Below, one piece after another: positions 33,335 through 38,105 of a DNA stretch of 38,105 nt (position 1 is the stretch's first letter; each line of letters begins with the position of its first letter). Both the position numbers and the translations under genes were made by a program. Source of the DNA: Rhodopseudomonas sp. BR0M22 (GTDB taxonomy: Bacteria > Pseudomonadota > Alphaproteobacteria > Rhizobiales > Xanthobacteraceae); NCBI RefSeq assembly GCF_010907035.1, contig NZ_QUMK01000056.1, forward strand, positions 1-38,105. The letters run 5' to 3'. The notes under the pieces are model-generated. The model made no database searches and was not told where the DNA came from. It saw only the letters and a list, made by a program, of their open reading frames with translations.

Positions 33335-34480
33335 TCACTCCGCCAGTTGCGATGCGCCGGTCGCGTCGCCGACCCGCACCGTGTCGGCCGGCGTGCGCCG
33401 CCGAAGGCGATCGAGCAGATCGTGCGCGATCCCGGCGAGGCCGCGCGGCAGATACAGCACCACCAGCACGAACACGAGGCCGATCACCACCTTCCAGCCC
33501 TCGGCGAAGCCGGCGGTCTCGCTCACCGTCGCCGAGATGGTGTTGATCAGGATGGCGCCGAGGCAGGCGCCGAGGATCGAGGCACGACCGCCGACCGCGG
33601 CCCACACCACCATGGTGATCGAGAACTGCAGATCGAGGAAGGTCGGCGAGGCGAACTCGGAGACGACGACGTAGAGCATGCCGGCGAAGCCGGCGATCAG
33701 CGCCGAGACCGCGAAGAAGAACGTCTGGTAGGTCGGCACGTCGAAGCCGAGATAGCGGACGCGGTTCTCGTCGTCGCGGATCGCCTGCAGGATCAGCCCG
33801 GCGCGGGTTTCGACCAGCAGCCGAGTGCCGATCAGCACCACCGCCAGCGAGATCGCCACCAGATAGTAGGTCTGCACGACGTAGGGATCGAATTCGAAGC
33901 CGCCGACATTGAGCCAGCCGAGATCAGTCAGACCATTGAAGCCGTTTGTGATCGGCTGCGCATCGATCACCACCAGCCGCACCAGCAGCACCACCGCCAG
34001 CGTGATGATCGAGACGAACACCCCGGAGATCCGCTTGCGAAACACGATGGTGCCGATCACTCCGGCGATCGCCATCGGCACCACCAGCCCCATCAGCACG
34101 CCGAACCACTGGCTCTGGAACGGCAACCACAGGAACGATGCCTTGTTGATGCAGCACAATTCGGTCGGAGCGCCGGGCTCTGCGTTCCACATCATGAAGT
34201 CGGGCACCGGCTTGTCGGAGCCCTGCTGCAGCGAGGTCGCGCTGGCGAGCTTCAGTGACATCGCCAACATGTAGGCACCGGCGCCGAAGAACAGCCCCTG
34301 GCCGAGATTGAGAATGCCGGCGTAGCCCCACGACAGCGCGACCGCGATGCCGAGCATGCCGTACACCAGATATTTGGCGACGCGGTTGAGCCAGAACGAA
34401 TCCATCACCAGCGGAGCCGCCATCGTCAGCACGATGAACACGGCGTAGATCGCCCAGATAGTGTGACGCTTGGAGAGCAT
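33335..34480 (-). CDS. urtC: Urea/amide ABC transporter permease UrtC
   Basis: A 381-residue LivM-type inner-membrane permease with about nine to ten hydrophobic segments, for example IWAIYAVFIVLTMAAPLVMD, VYGMLGIAVALSWGYAGILN and FGVLMGLVVPMAIAGVIGTI. The conserved LNLGQGLFFGAGAYMLAMSLKL and the cytoplasmic loop RDDENRVRYLGFDV (the ATPase contact) are visible. UrtC proteins carry an extra periplasmic stretch compared with LivM; the segment around residues 70-110 with a Cys pair (LCCINKAS) fits. It starts after the urtB gene with a two-base gap. Confidence 0.95.
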   Translation of the reverse strand: MLSKRHTIWAIYAVFIVLTMAAPLVMDSFWLNRVAKYLVYGMLGIAVALSWGYAGILNLGQGLFFGAGAYMLAMSLKLASATSLQQGSDKPVPDFMMWNAEPGAPTELCCINKASFLWLPFQSQWFGVLMGLVVPMAIAGVIGTIVFRKRISGVFVSIITLAVVLLVRLVVIDAQPITNGFNGLTDLGWLNVGGFEFDPYVVQTYYLVAISLAVVLIGTRLLVETRAGLILQAIRDDENRVRYLGFDVPTYQTFFFAVSALIAGFAGMLYVVVSEFASPTFLDLQFSITMVVWAAVGGRASILGACLGAILINTISATVSETAGFAEGWKVVIGLVFVLVVLYLPRGLAGIAHDLLDRLRRRTPADTVRVGDATGASQLAE

Positions 34481-34482
34481 CG

Positions 34483-35376
34483 TCAGCGCCCCTTCAGGGC
34501 GAACAGGCCCTTCGGCTTGAGAATGATGATCGCGATCACGATGCCGAACACCACGGCGCGGGCCAGAATGTCGTTGGTGACGGACGCCACCAGGCCGTTG
34601 ATCTCGCCGAGGATGCCGGCGGAGAACACCGAGCCGAGCAGGCTGCCGACGCCGCCCATCACCACCACCAGGAAGCCGTCGACCACCATCGGCGTGCCCA
34701 TGTCGGGAAACACCGTCTTGAAGCCGGACACCATCACCCCGGCAATTCCGGCGAGCCCGGAGCCGAACGCGAAGGTCAGCGCATTGACCCGCTCGACGTC
34801 GATGCCGCAGGCCGCCGCCATCTTGGGATTACGGATGATAGCGCGAACCTGGGTGCCGATCGGCGTGCGATACATGATCAGCCAGGTCAGCAACGCCAGA
34901 ATCGCCGTGACCAAGATGATGAAGGCGCGATAGCGGTTGATCTCGGCGCCGCCGATGCTGAACGCACCCTGCAGGAATTCAGGCACCGCGACGTTCTGCA
35001 GGCCAGGCCCGAGGCCTTCGATATGGATGCCGAAGAACGACAGGCCGAATTCCAACCGCACCGCCTGCTGGATCAGGATCGCAATGCCCCAGGTCGCGAG
35101 CAGAGTGTCCAGCAACCGGCCGTACAGCTTGCGCACCACCAGCTTTTCGATCAGCAGGCCGAGCAGCGCAGTGACGATGAACGCCAGCGGGATCGCCACG
35201 AAGATGTTGGCGCCGAGCCAGATCCCCGAAAGCACCGTGACATAGGCGCCGACCATCACCATCTCGCCGTGCGCCATGTTGATGACGCCCATGGCGCCGT
35301 AGGTGATCGCCAGACCGAGCGCGACCAGCAGCAACACCGACCCCAGACTGAGACCGATAAACAGAACTTCGAGCAT
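34483..35376 (-). CDS. urtB: Urea/amide ABC transporter permease UrtB
   Basis: A 297-residue LivH-type permease with about eight membrane segments (VLFIGLSLGSVLLLVALGLA, FVAIPLAFIVTALLGLLIEK). MGVINMAHGEMVMVGAYV and the ATPase-contact loop RAIIRNPKMAAACGIDVERVN are diagnostic for the family. The start at 35376 (MLEVLFIG) removes an unrelated upstream frame. Many UrtB proteins have a long periplasmic N-terminal extension; this one lacks it. It follows urtA after a 68-bp gap containing a strong hairpin. Confidence 0.95.
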   Translation of the reverse strand: MLEVLFIGLSLGSVLLLVALGLAITYGAMGVINMAHGEMVMVGAYVTVLSGIWLGANIFVAIPLAFIVTALLGLLIEKLVVRKLYGRLLDTLLATWGIAILIQQAVRLEFGLSFFGIHIEGLGPGLQNVAVPEFLQGAFSIGGAEINRYRAFIILVTAILALLTWLIMYRTPIGTQVRAIIRNPKMAAACGIDVERVNALTFAFGSGLAGIAGVMVSGFKTVFPDMGTPMVVDGFLVVVMGGVGSLLGSVFSAGILGEINGLVASVTNDILARAVVFGIVIAIIILKPKGLFALKGR

Positions 35377-35403
35377 CGCAGATCCTCGTGCAGCCCTCGT
35401 AAG

Positions 35404-35439
35404 GAGCCGCCGCCACGCTGATCGCGCGGGCGGCGGCTC
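35404..35439 (-). other. Hairpin between urtA and urtB
   Basis: A perfect 11-bp inverted repeat GAGCCGCCGCC/GGCGGCGGCTC with a 14-base loop occupies most of the 68-bp gap after the urtA stop. No U-tract follows on the transcribed strand. Such hairpins often shield the binding-protein mRNA from 3' exonucleases and give more binding protein than permease. Confidence 0.6.
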
Positions 35440-35444
35440 GCGTG

Positions 35445-36701
35445 TCAGAGCTTGAGCTTGGCGCTGTCCAGGCCCTTGGCGGTGCAGAACAGGTTGGACT
35501 CGGTTTCGCCGTAGGCGACGTAGGGCAGCGGGAACACCGGCTGATCGTAGGCATTGACGATCTTGCCCTGGCCGTCGGCCTGCCACTGCGCGATCCGCGG
35601 CGTCAGCGCGGTGTGTAGGTTCTGCGCTTCGACCGTGACCTTGCCGCCGGGCGCGTCGAAGGACTGACCGCCGATATTGGCGACGATCGCCTCCGGGGTC
35701 GCCTTGCCGGCCTTCTCGACCGCCTGCTTCCACAGATAGACCTGGAAGTACGAGCACTCGAGCGCGTGATGTGTCACCGCCTTGGGGTCGTTGACGAACT
35801 TGCGGTAGCGCGCGACGAAGTCCTTGTTGGCGGGCGTGTCGATCGCCTGGAAATACGGGAACGAGGTGTAGCTGCCGACCGCGTATTCCGGCCCCATCGC
35901 GGCAATCTCGATCTCCGACGTCACCGTCGCACAGATCGGCAGCTTGTCGTGGGTCAGCCCCTGATTCTTGAATTCGCGATAGAACGCCACCACCGAATCG
36001 CCGACGACGTTGGAAAGCACCACGTCGCAACCGGAATTCTTGATCTTGTTGACCATCGAGCCCCATTCGGAATGGCCGAGCTCGAGATACTCGTCGGCGA
36101 TCCATTGGCCGCCGTTCTTCTCGATCAGGATCTTTGAAACCTTGGCCATTTCCCGCGGATAGATGTAGTTCGATCCGACGATGAAGAACTTCTTCTTACC
36201 GAGCGTCTTGATGATCCAGGGAATGAAGTTGGAGAGCTGCTGGTTCGGCACCGCGCCGGTGTAGACCACGTTCTTCGAGCACTCGAAGCCTTCGTAGTAG
36301 GTCGGGTAGAACAGCAGATTGTGCCGCTTCTCGAACACCGGCAGAACCGCCTTGCGGCTCGCGGACGTGTAGCAACCGAACACGGTCGGGACGCGATCCT
36401 GGATGACGAGCTTCGAAGCCTTCTCGTTGAAGGTCTTCGGGTCGGACGCGCCGTCTTCGGCAACGGCGGTGATCTTCATCCCGTTGACGCCGCCCTTTTC
36501 GTTGATCTCGCTGATCGCCATCATCGTCGCGTCGTGCAGCGACTTTTCGACGATCGACAGACCACCGGTGAGGCTGAACAGCACGCCCACCTTGATCTCG
36601 CCTGCGGCCTGCGCACCACTCGAGAACACCGCCGGCGACGTCATCGCCGCGCCCGTCGCGAGCAGACCGCCCTTGATGAATTTACGCCGATCAATTGCCA
36701 T
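35445..36701 (-). CDS. urtA: Urea/short-chain amide ABC transporter substrate-binding protein
   Basis: A 418-residue periplasmic binding protein of the UrtA/FmdD/AmiC family. It has a twin-arginine signal (DRRKFIKGGLLATG, then a hydrophobic segment ending AQA), so it is likely exported folded. The mature chain has EIKVGVLFSLTGGLSIVEKSL, VFGCYTSASRKAVLPVFE, LLFYPTYYEGFECSKNVVYTG and HSEWGSMVNKIKNSGCDVVLS. ATG 36701 is chosen over 36716 because AAAGGGA lies at ribosome-binding distance before it. It could bind urea, amides or both; the amidase and urease on the same transcript make both plausible. A leader terminator lies upstream. Confidence 0.93.
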   Translation of the reverse strand: MAIDRRKFIKGGLLATGAAMTSPAVFSSGAQAAGEIKVGVLFSLTGGLSIVEKSLHDATMMAISEINEKGGVNGMKITAVAEDGASDPKTFNEKASKLVIQDRVPTVFGCYTSASRKAVLPVFEKRHNLLFYPTYYEGFECSKNVVYTGAVPNQQLSNFIPWIIKTLGKKKFFIVGSNYIYPREMAKVSKILIEKNGGQWIADEYLELGHSEWGSMVNKIKNSGCDVVLSNVVGDSVVAFYREFKNQGLTHDKLPICATVTSEIEIAAMGPEYAVGSYTSFPYFQAIDTPANKDFVARYRKFVNDPKAVTHHALECSYFQVYLWKQAVEKAGKATPEAIVANIGGQSFDAPGGKVTVEAQNLHTALTPRIAQWQADGQGKIVNAYDQPVFPLPYVAYGETESNLFCTAKGLDSAKLKL

Positions 36702-36825
36702 ACTGTTCCCTTTCATCGGACATGACTCGTCGTTCACGCCCGAGCGCGCTGTTTCGACCCAAAGATGACCTAATCGTCTGCCGCCCGGCGGAGCGAACCC
36801 ACGCCCACCGGAACACGCCAGCCGC

Positions 36826-36867
36826 AAAACAAAAAAGCCCGACAGATCCTCGCGGATCTCTCGGGCT
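36826..36867 (-). terminator. Leader terminator upstream of urtA (candidate AmiR antitermination target)
   Basis: On the minus strand AGCCCGAGAGATCC pairs with GGATCTGTCGGGCT (one internal G-G mismatch) around a GCGA tetraloop, followed by TTTTTTGTTTT. It is a near-ideal intrinsic terminator located 125 bp before the urtA ATG and 80 bp after the amiR stop. Transcription from the amiC-amiR side must pass it to reach the transporter, amidase and urease genes. This is the position expected for an ANTAR-controlled leader. Confidence 0.85.
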
Positions 36868-36946
36868 ACACAGCCTGGTGCCGAACCAGCTTCATCGATG
36901 GTGCGGCTGCATCACTAACAAGCAGCGCTTGCGTGACGACTAAAGA
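36868..36946 (-). promoter_or_regulatory. Structured leader between amiR and the urtA terminator
   Basis: Read on the minus strand the leader can form CAAGC-GCT-GCTTG (36931-36919), or alternatively GCTGC pairing with GCAGC slightly further on, which share bases and exclude each other. A second hairpin, AGCTGGT/ACCAG(G)CT, lies at about 36891-36872 directly before the terminator. ANTAR targets are usually paired hairpins with hexanucleotide loops upstream of a terminator. The general layout fits, but I could not confirm the hexaloop consensus by eye. Confidence 0.45.
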
Positions 36947-37555
36947 CTAATCATCTTTCGCACGGTACTGCAAGAGCTCATTTGCGTGAATGATAGCAGA
37001 AGCCATGTCGTCCATTGATACGCGCTTCGACATCGCCTGACGACGGATGCTCTCGTAAGCCTGCGCCTCATCGAGACCTTGTCCTTCCATCAGAATGGTC
37101 TTCGCCTTCTGAATGCGCTGGATGCCGGTGAGCTTGCGCTCCAGCTTGCGGATGCGCTTGGTGGTTTCGCGGCGCTCCAACCACAGGCTGCGGGCGATCG
37201 TCAAATTCGTCAGCAAACCGAACGGCCTGATCGGCCGCTCGATCACCGCGACGGCGCCGGCTTCAAGTACAAGTTGCAAGGTCGAAGGATCTTCGTAGCT
37301 GACGACGGCGATCAGCGTCGGCCGCGCGGCGCCGTCGGATTTCAGCAGCTTCAGAATCTCGGCCCGAACATCGTGTTCGATCGCGAGGATCACCACGTCG
37401 GTTCCATCCGGCCACGCCGCAGGTACCGGCCATTGCGCCTCCACCATGCAGCCGATGCGCCGCAGATGTTCGACGAGTTGCACCCGCTCGACATCGGCAG
37501 GGTGGACGACGTGAACCCGCAGGCCCCGCAGGTCTCGGAGAATTTGGATCGTCAC
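36947..37555 (-). CDS. amiR: AmiR/NasT-type ANTAR-domain antitermination regulator
   Basis: A 202-residue response-regulator-like protein. Residues about 10-125 form a pseudo-receiver domain (LRVHVVHPADVERVQLVEHLRRIG, VVILAIEHDVRAEILKLLKS) with no clear phospho-acceptor Asp. A coiled-coil linker (WLERRETTKRIRKLERKLTG) leads to a C-terminal ANTAR RNA-binding domain (IQKAKTILMEGQGLDEAQAYESIRRQAMSKR). In Pseudomonas the AmiC-AmiR pair controls amidase by antitermination. Translation begins at GTG 37555 with GGAG upstream. It follows the AmiC-like gene by 22 bp and precedes the leader terminator of urtA. Confidence 0.9.
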   Translation of the reverse strand: MTIQILRDLRGLRVHVVHPADVERVQLVEHLRRIGCMVEAQWPVPAAWPDGTDVVILAIEHDVRAEILKLLKSDGAARPTLIAVVSYEDPSTLQLVLEAGAVAVIERPIRPFGLLTNLTIARSLWLERRETTKRIRKLERKLTGIQRIQKAKTILMEGQGLDEAQAYESIRRQAMSKRVSMDDMASAIIHANELLQYRAKDD

Positions 37556-37577
37556 CCGTCAGCTCCGTGCCCGAGGT

Positions 37578-38105
37578 TCATGTCGTCGATGCATGGAGTT
37601 CGTCTGCCGACCAGTCGTCGAGGCTCTGCACGACACAATACGGATCCGGCTTGATCCGAACGCCGGGATTCCAAACGGTGCGGAACCGCCCCTGACCATC
37701 GACGCGAGCGATCCGCGGCCAGAGATACGTGTGGTTGTTCTCGTGATCGATCCGAACGCGCCCCTGCGGAGCGTCGAATTCCGCGTCGCGTAATTCGAGC
37801 AACACGCGCTCCGGATCGTCCGAGCCGCATTTGGCGACCGCCCGCATTGCCAGATGAACCTGGAAATACGCAGCTTCCGCGCTCGCCGTCACCGGCGCGT
37901 CGGGCCCGAAGCGCTGCTTGAACTGGGTGACGAAACGACGCGCCGACGGCGTCGACAGCGTATCGAAGAACGGCGCCGCCGTGATGTGGCCTTCGGCCGC
38001 TTCGTTGGACATGTCGGCCAATTCGGCTTCGCTGGTCGAGAGGCTGGCGATCGGCATCTTGGCGGGATCGAAGCCGGCCTCGCGATACGCCTGATAGAAC
38101 ATCGC
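37578..38105 (-). CDS. amiC: AmiC-like amide sensor / substrate-binding protein (partial)
   Basis: Only the C-terminal 175 or so residues are in the window; the gene continues past position 38105. The part seen matches the same family as the urtA product: compare AEAAYFQVHLAMRAVAKCG and FDAPQGRVRIDHENNHTYLWPRIARV with the UrtA C-terminus. In Pseudomonas AmiC is a cytoplasmic ligand sensor that sequesters AmiR until an amide binds. The adjacency to amiR, with a 22-bp gap, supports this role. Whether it has a signal peptide cannot be seen. Confidence 0.85.
   Translation of the reverse strand, partial: AMFYQAYREAGFDPAKMPIASLSTSEAELADMSNEAAEGHITAAPFFDTLSTPSARRFVTQFKQRFGPDAPVTASAEAAYFQVHLAMRAVAKCGSDDPERVLLELRDAEFDAPQGRVRIDHENNHTYLWPRIARVDGQGRFRTVWNPGVRIKPDPYCVVQSLDDWSADELHASTT

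Noticed and set aside
35380-36105. Extended UrtB reading frame through urtA
   Set aside because: The extension overlaps the urtA coding region in another frame and is Arg-rich and low complexity; UrtB similarity begins at MLEVLFIG (35376).
36716-36827. Longer urtA product starting upstream of position 36716
   Set aside because: The extra residues are unrelated to binding proteins and would place the twin-arginine motif internally; a good ribosome-binding sequence sits before the ATG at 36701.

Overview
The window reads as chromosome of a GC-rich alphaproteobacterium of the Rhodopseudomonas/Bradyrhizobium group, most likely Rhodopseudomonas palustris or a close relative. The reasons are the murA-DUF2948-hisD-UPF0262-phosphatase gene order of Rhizobiales, a DUF3551 gene, a fused urease gamma-beta subunit, a CbbQ/CbbO-type pair, and two palindromic intergenic repeats of kinds I recall from these genomes. 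The species assignment is inference from gene content; no search was run.

Layout. (1) 1-4400: a minus-strand housekeeping operon (murA, DUF2948, hisD, UPF0262, low-molecular-weight phosphatase) driven by a near-consensus promoter just upstream of murA and followed by a palindromic repeat. (2) 4500-7900: small secreted proteins, a three-domain FAD oxidoreductase (cyclic-nucleotide-binding + thioredoxin-like + thioredoxin-reductase-like) without the usual redox CxxC, a small basic protein and a SnoaL-like protein. (3) 8050-9880: tRNA-Thr(GGT) followed by a lower-GC patch with one PD-(D/E)xK-like protein of unknown role and about 450 bp of non-coding remnant; it looks like a small horizontally acquired insert. 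(4) 9880-22060: a coherent catabolic locus. Seven minus-strand genes (a CoA-transferase-like pair, a cytoplasmic molybdopterin oxidoreductase, an AhpD-like protein, a class II aldolase, a PfkB kinase, an SDR) diverge from a spermidine/putrescine-type ABC importer with a fused permease, followed by an IclR regulator. The shared promoter region holds two related 17-bp sites, one downstream of each predicted promoter. (5) 22290-25400: a MoxR/CbbQ-type AAA+ ATPase and a VWA-domain partner, with no target enzyme nearby. (6) 25580-38105: one minus-strand nitrogen-scavenging supercluster, read amiC-amiR-[leader terminator]-urtABCDE-amiE-ureEF-ureAB-ureC-ureG-ureD.

How the parts work together. In the nitrogen cluster the Urt importer brings in urea and perhaps short amides, the aliphatic amidase releases ammonia from amides, and urease releases it from urea. 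An AmiC-type sensor and an AmiR-type ANTAR antiterminator sit upstream of a strong intrinsic terminator in the leader of urtA, so the whole transport/hydrolysis operon could be switched by antitermination. In the catabolic locus the kinase, aldolase and dehydrogenase suggest a polyol- or sugar-acid-like compound that is oxidised, phosphorylated and cleaved, but the molybdoenzyme and the CoA-transferase-like pair do not fit any pathway I can name. In both of these the residue at the usual catalytic or metal-ligand position appears replaced. This locus and the tRNA-linked nuclease-like gene are the best candidates for undescribed biology.
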